Source: Ectobius pallidus (taxonomy: Eukaryota > Arthropoda > Insecta > Blattodea > Ectobiidae). From it: a stretch of 64,000 nt of DNA. This document shows, piece by piece, positions 47,876 through 56,870 of the stretch. Location of the stretch: the NCBI GenBank assembly GCA_964059195.1, contig CAXKWD010000005.1, forward strand, positions 137,779,686-137,843,685. Reading direction: 5' to 3'. Position numbers and translations under genes: made by a program. Below the pieces are notes generated by a model that saw only the letters and a list, made by a program, of their open reading frames with translations, had not been told where the DNA came from and did not search any database. Every line of letters starts with the position of its first letter. Within the stretch, counting starts at the first letter, position 1.

Positions 47876-48060
47876 AGACGTCATCCTCATAGCTGAATGG
47901 TTAGACCGCTCGTCTTCCACTGCTGAGACCCCTGATCAATTCTCGGTGGATCCATGTGGAATTTGTGATGGACAAAATTAGTTCAGGCAGGTTTTCTTGG
48001 GGTGTTCCTGTTTCCGCTGTCATATATCATTCCACCGTTGCTTCATTCATTATAGTATGA
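47876..48060 (+). mobile_element. SINE family D, single copy in the window
   Basis: Good A box TAGCTGAATGG (47890-47900) and a degenerate B box GATCAATTCTC (47934-47944) at tRNA-like spacing. A tRNA-unrelated body follows (GGAATTTGTGATGGACAAAA, GCAGGTTTTCTTGGGGTGTT). The head matches tRNA layout well, but no second copy in the window fixes the element ends. Confidence 0.65.
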
Positions 48061-50139
48061 CCATTTAGTTGAAATAATGGAATTATTTATATTAGGATAG
48101 AACGACGAATGAAGTAGAGCAGCATCTCCTTTTTTTGACAGAGTAGTTGAAGGACTCTATCATGTATTAGCCCGGAAAATCCCACCTCCTCAAGCTTCCG
48201 AGAATCTTTATTTTGGTCGAGTAATTTTGAACGGAGCTCTGTCGTTGTCTGCCGATGCGTTAATGCTAAAGTATGGGCAGGTTTTCGAGCCTCCTTCGTG
48301 ACTCCCAGGAAAGTGGAACAGCATTTGTAATTGATCCCTTCCCATGATCCCAGCATATGAGGCGACACTCATGCGATATTGATATAAGGAGGGGAGTGGG
48401 AGAGAAAAGCCCTGTTCGATGGAGACTACACATTGTCGGGTGTTGAGCCTACTAAATAGATAGTTATCACAGCTGCCATTCTAACTCTCATTATTAAGGA
48501 ATTGAAGAGAGATTCTTGAATCACAGGATAAATTGTATAAGTATTTTTTTCCGCCTTATACCCTCAACATATTTTTTATAAAGATGCCCTTACATGGGAG
48601 ATCTAAGTCTATTTTGCTATACAGTGTAATGTGCTTATGCAATAGAATTAAGATCATGGTTCAAATCTTTGTGATGTAATGTCAGAAAATGTAAAATAAC
48701 TTATCTTTTAAAAATAGTACAATATTAAACTTAGTAACATATTAAAATTTAAAATTGAGTGTAAAATGTGGAAAACAATACTGGTACAAGACAACAGAAC
48801 TTTCAGAGAGAATAAAATAACCGGGATGTTTGTCTATCTACAGCCTCTTAAGGGTTATTTGGAGATATAGCTTCTAAACTCCAAGCAGAATGCGACAGGC
48901 CATCAAGGCTCCCATTTCTATAGACAGCGCGCAAATGATAGACTAAACATAACCATTCTGTTGTACATTACAATCCACTATAGATTTTTACATTCAATAT
49001 TTGGTAGTCTACTACTTGTTACATTATAAATTGCGTCTTTTCTAGGAAGTTCATTTTTCTGTATAGAATTAGGCTACTCTGTACACTACTGCACACAAAT
49101 TCTGGAATATAGCGATTCTGATACTTAATGGCCATACTCGCAGCTATACGCTATATTTTGTTAGTTTTAGTAATTAGACAAATAAACTATTGAAGTATAG
49201 TTATCTAATACCACTATATCTCTGCTGGAATAACCTGGATATGTCGAAATAACTGCTCGTAATACTAAAATATCACTTCGCTTAAACTAATATTACAGAC
49301 GTAAAGCATTTAAAATGATGGGCAGAAATACTGGTTTGAGCTATCCTCTTGTATATCTTTCATTTGAATGTGTATTGCATATTTACACAACGCCAAAAAC
49401 TGCAGACTCATAATGAATGTTACTTTTAATTAAAATTGTTCGTGCATTCCTATTTATATTTACCGTGCCTTTATGAGATCGTTTAGAAGGAAATTATATA
49501 AACTTTTCTGTAAATGAACAATACTGTAAATTTATTATGCAATTATTTTAGAAATCTAATATTGTTGGGTGCGTATTATTGTATAAAAATTTCAAAATTT
49601 TAACAAGTTGACAATTAATCAAATACTTTCCAGATGTAGGCCTATGTAGCCCTACTTACTTTTGAGGTTAATTTCTTATTAATATATTGGTGGGAAATAT
49701 ATACTGCAATGGAATAGAAGAATAATACAATATATTAATTCAATAACTTCCTCAGCTTAAGGGTAGCAACTATAACTAAGTATACCGAACAATGAAAATA
49801 ACAAATTATAATATCATGAACAGCGATAGAAATCGTCTAACGCAATAACTTTTTAATACAAACTTGAACATACAGAAAATACATACAAAGTTTCCATGGG
49901 CTAAAAAGGATATTAATGGAACACTTCAGGGTTTCTAATCCTATGTCAATTTATTATTAACATCTTCCCATAAGAGACAGAGAGTACAAAACAACAGAAA
50001 ACGAATTGAACCTTTAAAGAAGTAGGATTAAAACTTAAAAAATAAAAATGTGCTATTACAAAATTTTAACAAAAACCCATATCATTATACACGGTTCCTC
50101 AATATACCTACGGATCCTCTGAGCGTTGCCAAGGTAACT
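48061..50139. other. No recognised gene
   Basis: The 93-codon minus frame at 48087-48368 shows no domain. TAGGCCTA at 49637. The rest is AT-rich. Confidence 0.5.
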
Positions 50140-50336
50140 TCACTTATGATAGATGAGGGATTCCTAATCTCTTGAATGTGTGTTTCAGAAATGTTGTAGC
50201 TGTACCTTTCGCCTCTACCGTAAGTCCGATCGCTTCAAGCTCTTTTAGACTGCATTTCTCACAATGTAGGGGATGTAGGATTATAGATGTCCTGCTTTTC
50301 CCTATTGACGTCATAGGGTTGTGCCTCGATTACTTC
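50140..50336 (-). other. Unidentified open stretch with protein-like composition
   Basis: Minus-strand codons are open for about 65 residues, including HPLHCEKCSLKELEAIGLTV followed by EAKGTATTFLKHTFKRLGIP. The composition is unusually protein-like for this window, with a Cys-x2-Cys pair. I do not recognise a family. Possibly a transposon-derived fragment; it could still be chance. Confidence 0.25.
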
Positions 50337-50463
50337 AAACTATAAAACTAAATCTTGTGGTTTCATGAAAAGCAATGATATCCATTCGCCTTGTACTCCC
50401 GGTGGTAGAGATATCATGCACCCCTTCAGATGCATTATATCTGGCATCTTTAAGGACATTTGC

Positions 50464-50535
<72 letters not shown>
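50464..50535. repeat. (AAT)n microsatellite
   Basis: Twenty-four units. The leucine-, isoleucine- and asparagine-run frames around it are artefacts. Confidence 0.97.
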
Positions 50536-50536
<1 letters not shown>

Positions 50537-50725
50537 TCAACGGAAAATCTCTTACATATTTACAACATTATTACTTATAGTAACCCTTCAATGCACAATT
50601 TCTCATATTATAAATCCGTGCCGAACTGCAAAAGAAACAGTTACTACAATTATTAGGTTCATACTTTATTTCTTTTATTGATATGCATTTTAAACTTTCT
50701 TTCAAGATATTACGTTCCAGAATGG

Positions 50726-51242
50726 TATTTTATTAGATGTGTGGGGGACGGGAAAATGTCTGTCCGTCTGTCTGTGTGTCTCTACGCGCGATAACTCAAA
50801 TACGCTTTATCAGATTTTCATGAATTTTTGTATACGCGTTTATAACGTCCATGGAAAGAAGCCTATTGATGTTGGACCAAATCGGTTGACCAGTACCGGT
50901 TTAGTGCCCAATTTAGTGCGTATTTTATGGTAATAAATTAGAAAGAATTGATCAAATGCAAATTAATTCTCATGGCAACATATTGTTTTACAGTGTCCAT
51001 ATACGGCTTTGAAATTGCAATACAGGTAGCTTTGACAAAATACCCATATATTCCTTTACATATACTTATCAAACTAAACCTTTGTTCATCCGTAAGCCCT
51101 GCTTAATGAATCGGTCTGGAGCTTAATTCGGAAATCTATTAAAAATAACTTATTTTCTGCATATCATAATTGCAATTATCACTGATTAAATAAAAGCTTC
51201 CAGGCATTTTGTTAGATCAGTTTACCTAATTTTATTTTACAA
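50726..51242 (-). repeat. Repeat family H, copy 2, single-unit form
   Basis: On the minus strand, the leader (GGTAAACTGATCTAACAAAA ... AATTGCAATTATGATATGCA) and a CAAAGCTACCTGTATTGCAA segment are shared with 28.6-28.9 kb. A single array unit follows (CGCACTAAATTGGGCAC, GGTCAACCGATTTGGTCC, TCATGAAAATCTGATAAAGC). It ends in GAGTTATCGCGCGTAGAGAC and an ACAGACAGACGGACAGACA run. One A-type unit here versus five units at 29 kb shows that the array expanded in the other copy or contracted here. Confidence 0.85.
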
Positions 51243-51351
51243 AATTTTATGCATACTATGCTATAGTCTATATTATGTTTTTAAGGGTCAATTGTTTGTT
51301 CTTAAAAATATGAAACTTTAATGAATTTCATCTTTTCCAACGAGGGGTTAT

Positions 51352-51561
51352 TATCAGTAAAAGTATGAACAGCTCCACCTTATACCCCCGTTAATATAAA
51401 ATATTTAGAATCAACCTCAGAAGTCTAGGCCTAGGAATTCATAAAAATTTTAGCTATTAAGAATAATTTTATTAATTCCTAGGCCTAGACTTCTTAGGTT
51501 GATTCTAAATATTTTATATTAACGGGGGTATAAGGTGGAACTGTTCATGCTTTTACTGATA
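51352..51561. repeat. Long hairpin, 88-bp arms, 34-bp loop
   Basis: The left arm 51352-51439 and right arm 51474-51561 are complementary at about 85 of 88 positions. They include TTATACCCCCGTTAATATAA and AGTCTAGGCCTAGGAATT. The match ends sharply on both sides, and no target-site duplication or other copy was found. It may be a MITE or foldback with complete arms, or a recent inverted duplication. As RNA it would form a dsRNA stem suitable for siRNA processing. Confidence 0.85.
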
Positions 51562-52475
51562 TGAAACTTTGTCTTTTATCAATACTTCGTGGAGAAAACT
51601 ACTAAAATAAATTAGGTAGTTATGCTGATACATTAATCATTTTAATATTTTGACTATCGAGTTAAATGTGCTCATCATCCGCTTCACAACACCTTTTCAT
51701 GGAGCCTCGTTAGGTCCCAGAGCCGCTTGTGAGTTGATTGCACTAGAAATTATATCAGTCTAAAAATCCTGCGGCTTGTCATGAAATCCCGGCTCAACTC
51801 TCCCACTCTGTGACGACAGCAATGAATAATTTGAGTTTTGACGACTTAATTTAAATTAGAGTGTCGAGTATTAATCGTACCAGCAGCGGTCCAACAACAC
51901 GACTCATTCTATCGCAGTGCCAGAGAAACACAGTTGCAATCCTGCAATTGCTGTATTGTACACAACTAATTATACGGGCCAACTTTTTTTTATTCCGAAC
52001 AGAGCACAGCTCTACAAATTTACTGTAATTTACCATTTAGCAAAAGCACTAAAGCAGTCACTGTTAGAGAGAAAAAAATTTGTTACCAGGTTGCATCCAG
52101 TTTCCCCAGCCCATGATGATGGCAGTACTATGTAATCAAACGTTTTGCAAAAGCTAACAACACTAGTAGCTGCACTCTTGTGTCAACAAGAGAGGGAATT
52201 TAATCAACGTCGATGACAGTACAGTAACCCCATAGAAAATGATTAAATGTGGTTTCTTTGCATGGTCACGGTTTAAGAGAGAACCCTCCATCCCATCCTC
52301 ATCTGTGTAGACTTGCGATATGATATGATAATATTCTATATTACGTTTCTCTCATCCCATTTCTACTCATCCCCTTGTTTTCCAGTTGAAGCCCTTATGA
52401 CAGTGAGTCACCCTTAAAGCAATTACTCCCTCCCCGTGTTGCGTCATAGGGGATGATCCTCTCTCGGTTCTGGCC
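51562..52475. other. No recognised gene
   Basis: Overlapping short frames at 51851-52135 on both strands, without motif. Nothing shared with other copies. Confidence 0.45.
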
Positions 52476-52787
52476 ATGCGATGGCATTTACATTCTACAG
52501 ACCGTCACTCTTCATTGAAAACACCCGTGGAATTTAATGGCCCTGTATACTGCTGTACGTTTGCCCCCTGGCACAGAACATGCAATAACTGCCTAATCCA
52601 AAAATTGACCCGCACGGTAATAAACAGAGCAATTCTATGTGAGGGTCAAATCTTTTGGAATCCTCTGCATACCACAGACTCAACTTGGCGTAAAATGATG
52701 TGGTCACCTGATTTACTTCTAGTGGAAGGGAGTGCAGGACTCATTGTCATTGAAGTAACGGTAGTTTTTAGATATTGTCCACATTAA
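52476..52787 (+). pseudogene. Possible LINE endonuclease-domain remnant, R2-like
   Basis: A frame of 103 codons. Its C-terminal part (WRKMMWSPDLLLVEGSAGLI then VIEVTVVF) resembles the R-x-P-D-L ... V-V-(D/E)-V-T-V segment of the restriction-enzyme-like endonuclease found C-terminal to the reverse transcriptase in R2-clade LINEs. In that family the P-D and a later D/E are catalytic; here the second acidic position is E. A C/H-rich stretch upstream (CCTFAPWHRTCNNC) is placed roughly where a CCHC motif would be. The frame ends soon after, with no continuation to the usual C-terminus, so it is broken. Recognition is by eye only. Confidence 0.4.
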
Positions 52788-52888
52788 TTTCTGAGCACGT
52801 ACCTATTCGCATGGTGGAAGAAGTATCATATTCAGCCTTGTTGAAAATTGAAATTGAAAATAAAATACAGTCCCGTATTGAAGTTCTA

Positions 52889-52890
52889 CA

Positions 52891-52949
<59 letters not shown>

Positions 52950-53007
52950 TAAAAATAAAAAAAATAAAAATAAAAATAAAAATAATAATAATAATAATAA
53001 TAATAAA
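52889..53007. repeat. (AAT)n / (AAAAT)n microsatellite, LINE-tail derived
   Basis: Two AAT tracts flank an AAAAATAAAAATAAAA stretch. On the minus strand it continues directly from the 3' end of the LINE remnant at 53040-53370, so it is best read as that element's overgrown tail. Confidence 0.9.
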
Positions 53008-53039
53008 AGTAGTAATCATAATAATCATCATCATTATGT

Positions 53040-53370
53040 ATATGGATTAGGCCTGTTAGTCTGTTTCATCTCCAAAAAATTGATCCCACCATCGTTTCCT
53101 AGGTCAACCTAGGGATCTCTTTTCTCGTGGATTGTAAGCATATGCGGCTTTCGTTATGGTTCTATCTGAGATTCGTTGTATATGCCTCAACCATTTATCT
53201 TGATATTCTTCTACTATTTCCAAAACATTCTGTATTTTTAGTTCAGCCTTTTTTTATTCATTCCTTTTCTATTTAAAGGAGTATAATATATTAACCTGTC
53301 ACGAATCTTAAAAATATAATTTCAACAGCTTCAATTCTCTTTTCATCTTTCTTTCATAATATCCAGTTGA
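53040..53370 (-). pseudogene. LINE ORF2 C-terminal remnant with frameshifts and stops
   Basis: Minus-strand translation gives EAVEIIFLRFVTG (about 53310), then after frame changes LKIQNVLEIVEEYQDKWLRH, IQRISDRTITKAAYAYNPRE and KRSLG-stop-PRKRWWDQF. The order (V-x-E-Y-x-x-K-W-x-x-H, then Y-N-P-x-x-K-R-S-x-G-R-P-R-K-R-W) is diagnostic of the region following the reverse transcriptase in many insect LINEs. At least one in-frame stop and two or more frame changes make it dead. Its tail leads into the AAT microsatellite. It is a different family from the 20.2-kb LINE, whose hallmark is FYGHLLRM. Confidence 0.8.
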
Positions 53371-54371
53371 AGTTTTGCCAGTAAAAATAATAGTAATAAT
53401 AATAACAATAATGCTTTTTTTAAGAAAAACAAACCAAACTTTTTCCCCCAATTTTGTTTACTAAACCCGTCCATCTATTCGTTTGGGAACGGCGTAATTA
53501 AAAAAAGAAAAAATTCTAACCATATTATGACATATAGGCCTATAATTAGTATATATGTCCGAGGATATGACATGTAGTAAGCCTACTAGTCTTTTTCTCT
53601 TGCTTTAACTCTCCTTTTATATTTATTTCTAAAATTTCATTCTACCGGATTTGTTTAAAAGTGGAATAATAACATAACATTTTACTCGAACCACAACTTA
53701 GAAAATTTCAAAAAATGTTCCGAAAAGCTCCATCCACACCCCTTGCATAACTAAAGCATCATTGATCTCCATACAGTATTAGGCTATATACAGTATTATA
53801 ATAATTATTACTGTATGGAGATATAGGCCTACCTGGGATAATACTTAACTCCGGTTATTCCGGACTTAGATAATCGAGACTCTAGGGCCTTTGTATTATT
53901 GTTCCTTTTGCAGCCTGTGATTACCACAGCAATAAACATTCATTTTCTTCAGATAAATACACTAAAACATAAAGTTATGAAGCTTGGGGTAGTGCTGCCG
54001 AACACTAAAATTGTCAGCAGCTTTAGGAATGTAGGCCAGTGTGTGAGGCAATTTTTTTTCATCTCGTTCATTTGGAGTCCTCTTAGAATTCCGCTCTTCT
54101 TCGTGTTTTACTTGAATCGATAAAACACATCTGTTAGAGGTCAGCCGGATCCCGTGTATCTGCATACTGGGGCAGGAGATGTATGCGTGTGTGAGGTGTT
54201 CTTTTCATGGACTTCGTAATCACTGTGGATGAAGGGAATTTTTATCAGCGTAGACCACTGCCTCTCTCTGTCGTATGCTGATATGTTCAAAGAAAGACTT
54301 CCGGATTTTACACATTCACCAACAATGGTGTAGAACTATTTTTCTATACGATACTGTAGTAGGTAAAGTTA
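53371..54371. other. No recognised gene; small hairpin and pogo-like patch
   Basis: ATCTCCATACAGTA and TACTGTATGGAGAT (53768-53823) form a small hairpin. CTCCGGTTATTCCGGACTTA then GATAATCGAGACTC at 53850-53883 resembles the terminal repeat of pogo/Tigger-type elements. TAGGCCTA at 53535 and 53824. Frames at 53899-54165 lie on opposite strands and have no motif. Confidence 0.4.
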
Positions 54372-54530
54372 ACCACCTGCATGGTCTAGTGGCTAGCTTG
54401 GTTAGTTACGGATTCGCAGCTCGATCCCCTCGGAATGTTCTTTGTTAGGGAGGTCTGGAACGGAGTCTATGCAGCCTCGGCACATTAACTGAGGAATATG
54501 TTCGCTGAATTCTCTTATTCCCTCAAATAT
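54372..54530 (+). mobile_element. SINE family B, diverged partial copy
   Basis: Head CATGGTCTAGTGGCTAGC (A-box-like), B box GCAGCTCGATCCC (about 54415-54427), then GGAATGTTCTTTGTTAGG and the family B signature GGGAGGTCTGGAACGGAGTC. It diverges after about 54500, where AATATGTTCGCTGAATTCTC replaces the expected body. Confidence 0.7.
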
Positions 54531-54841
54531 CTTTAGTTCGAATGACAAAGTAAGGCATCAATCTTGATAAGAACAGCGCAATACAGCACGATACAAGGAC
54601 TATTCAGATTTTCTTTTCTTAAAAATTCAATTCACAAAAGACTTTGACAGAAAATTAAGCTTTGTCAGTGATATCACTTGTCAAGTTGATATTATTGATA
54701 TTATTATCATTTGATACTATTCACCTACATTTTTACTGATCCGAACAAATATGATGTAGCTTAACGAATTGATATATTGTAAAGGTGGTTTATTTACAAT
54801 TATTATAACAACATTAAAAAATTATATTGAACCTAAAAGAA

Positions 54842-55360
54842 TTATAGTAGGTCTATATGGAGTGTTCAAAACCGTACAGTATTTTCCGTAGTATTAGTTT
54901 ACATTTACTGCTTACTCTATTTGTAATATCTTTTATTAGTCTATTATGTAAAAGTAAGTAAAGTGATCCCTGTATAGGCCATGAAGGCCCAGAGGGTTCC
55001 AGGAGGTTGAGGCTCCCAGATTTTGGACATTCGGCACATGAAGGTGGTAAGGTTGTTAGCCGTACGCACCGGCGGCCTTTGCCCCCAGGATTGCTTCTGG
55101 TACTCATTTCTGTCAGAGGCTGAGTCGACCCAAGGGCCATAGTGCCACCAGAAGGATTAGGCCAATTGAAACATCTCAACGACCTCATTGGGAATCGAAC
55201 CCGCGACCTTCCGGTTTATTAGTATATTATGTATTAGGATTAATTAGTAGTAATCGTTAGGACTAGCTCATCTATCAAGTAATACTCCGAGCTCACCTTT
55301 GCGATTCCCTGTTGGTCTTTGACCGTTTGGAATTAATAAAGCTGACTTATTATTATTATT
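54842..55360 (+). mobile_element. LINE 3' UTR interrupted by a SINE A
   Basis: AT-rich UTR-like sequence up to 54950 resumes at 55234 after the SINE insertion. It ends with TTTGACCGTTTGGAATTAAT, AAAGCTGAC and a TTATTATTATT tail (to about 55360). This resembles a LINE 3' end with a trinucleotide tail. No coding part remains. Confidence 0.55.
54933..55233 (-). mobile_element. SINE family A, 5'-truncated, with 18-bp target-site duplication
   Basis: The minus-strand body runs from the B-box region (CGGAAGGTCGCGGGTTCGAT at 55194-55213) through GGCCTAATCCTTCTGGTGGC, GGGTCGACTCAGCCTCTGAC and GGCCGCCGGTGCGTACGGCT to CCTATACAGGGATCACTTTA and a CTTACTT tail (54951). Flanks are TTATTAGTCTATTATGTA (54933-54950) and TTATTAGTATATTATGTA (55216-55233), 17 of 18 identical. 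The A box and the first part of the tRNA head are absent, so this copy could not be transcribed from its own promoter. The 111-codon frame here is a translation of the SINE. Confidence 0.92.
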
Positions 55361-55509
55361 TATAAATAACACAGAAATTTAATTTAAATGGCCATGTTCT
55401 CTATACGCTCCTCTTTAAAAATGATGTAACGCAATTTGAAAAAGATAAAAATTGCCAAATTCATTTCCGATTGTGAACGCGAATTGTATCAATATCATAA
55501 ATTACTTTA
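55361..55509. other. Spacer between two LINE tails
   Basis: AT-rich, nothing recognised. The second half may be further upstream UTR of the next LINE. Confidence 0.4.
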
Positions 55510-55717
55510 GTCATTTGTATTATATATTATACAAGTACTTTATGTTTGAATTTTTGTCTTTGTATTTAATGTACGTTTCTTGTATTCAGGTAGGCTATAT
55601 CATTTCTTGTTTTTAATTTATTTTTATTATTATTATATATTTCATGTTTTTGCCCTGGCTGAGTGGTAGAGAAGGCCTTATGGCCTTAACTCTGCCAGGT
55701 TAAATAAATAAATAATA
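55510..55717 (+). mobile_element. LINE 3' end with terminal hairpin and (AAAT)n tail
   Basis: A UTR block shared with 34682-34778 is followed by the hairpin GCCCTGGCTGAGTGGTAG, AGAAGGCCTTATGGCCTT, AACTCTGCCAGG (55652-55700) and TTAAATAAATAAATAATAAC. CCTGG...CCAGG pair as the outer stem and AAGGCC...GGCCTT as the inner stem. A terminal stem-loop before a short A-rich tail is a usual 3' recognition structure of LINEs. The minus copy at 18.2 kb has the same hairpin. Confidence 0.8.
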
Positions 55718-56310
55718 ACATTTACACAGAAGATAAAATATTTTATCCTATTCATAAAAATTTCACTTAGGACATAACTTCCACATGTATAATTTGCATG
55801 CCCCTCTAAAAATTAGTTTCTTTGCGAATGCATAGTCACGATAGAGCTCTAACTGCGATGAATGTAGAAGCCTCATGACGTTTGGAGAAATCTAATTTTT
55901 GAAGGTGTCACATTCCTGCATGTGTGGCTGGTACAAAAGGCATTGCGATGCTGGCCACCAGAGCGAGTGCAGTAATTTGAAAAGGGTGGGTCCCAGGGCT
56001 TGACAAGGGGGTGGCTCAACCCCTGCACGGCCATCAACTGCTTTATTCCCCTACCCACAATAATTCCAGTCCCAAGGGCTGACTCAGTCCTCAACACAAC
56101 ACTTATGTTAATCATAATACTACTTGGTGCTCTCTGCTCATGATACAATGCTTTCATTTTGTTGTTGAAGTTATTTTAAAGGGCAATATACGGAAATTTA
56201 AAAAGGGCGGGGTATATCCATTCCTTTCTTTACATGACAGGAACAAACACATAAAACACATCATAATTAAAATATGCTCCATGTCATCTTCATTATTTAA
56301 ATCTTTCTCC
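55718..56310. other. No recognised gene
   Basis: A GC-richer patch at 55960-56100 with GGGTCCCAGGGCTTGACAAG. The 94-codon minus frame 55873-56157 has no domain. Confidence 0.45.
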
Positions 56311-56394
56311 TATATATATATATACATATATATAATTATATACATATATATACATATATATACAAAATATATAAATATTATACATATATATATT
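56311..56394. repeat. (TA)n / TACATA-rich microsatellite
   Basis: Imperfect TATATATACA tract of about 84 bp. Confidence 0.9.
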
Positions 56395-56639
56395 TAGTTT
56401 GTTTAGTTAAAACTATAGAATATAACTTTACAAGAATCCTGTTCCTAAACCATCATTATTTTAGGAGTCTGACACCTCAACTCTCCATAAATACATAATT
56501 CAGTGAAAGGAGAACGCTTATACTAGTAATACTTAAAACGCTAATATTATAGTCCCACAGAGGTGCAAGTAATAGTTTGGCTAAAATCCAGCTAATACTA
56601 AGTACCCGAAAACTCATTCCGAATATTGCAAAACGCAAC

Positions 56640-56870
56640 ACCGGATATAGGCTCATGTGGGTTGACACAAAGGTCAGATACAGGAAAAATTAGAAAATGA
56701 GACATAACTCGGGCATTTGCCTTAGTAACCGTGGAAATCCTCCGAAAAATCATATTTATTTTGGTCGACCTGAAATTTGAACCCACAAACTCCCAAATAT
56801 TCTACTCGACATCTCTCTGTGTTCCACCTAATAGGAATTACCAAATTTGAAAGCAGTGATCACCCATCCG
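56640..56870 (-). mobile_element. SINE-like copy (family F), minus strand
   Basis: On the minus strand GAGTTTGTGGGTTCAAATTT contains a B-box match (GGTTCAAATTT, 56773-56783). A-box-like AGATGTCGAGTAGAAT lies upstream. TTTTTCGGAGGATTTCCACG, TACTAAGGCAAATGCCCGAG and TTATGTCTCATTTTC follow. The GGAGG-TTTCC and GGCAAATGCC-G blocks are typical of insect tRNA-derived SINE bodies. Only one copy in the window. Short frames 56477-56786 are translations of it. Confidence 0.55.

Noticed and set aside
18213..55700. Apparent flip of the AAGGCC/GGCCTT core between the 18.2- and 55.7-kb hairpins
   Set aside because: The outer stem is itself palindromic. Taking the 18.2-kb copy as minus strand aligns the whole hairpin and the tail, so no inversion of the loop is needed.
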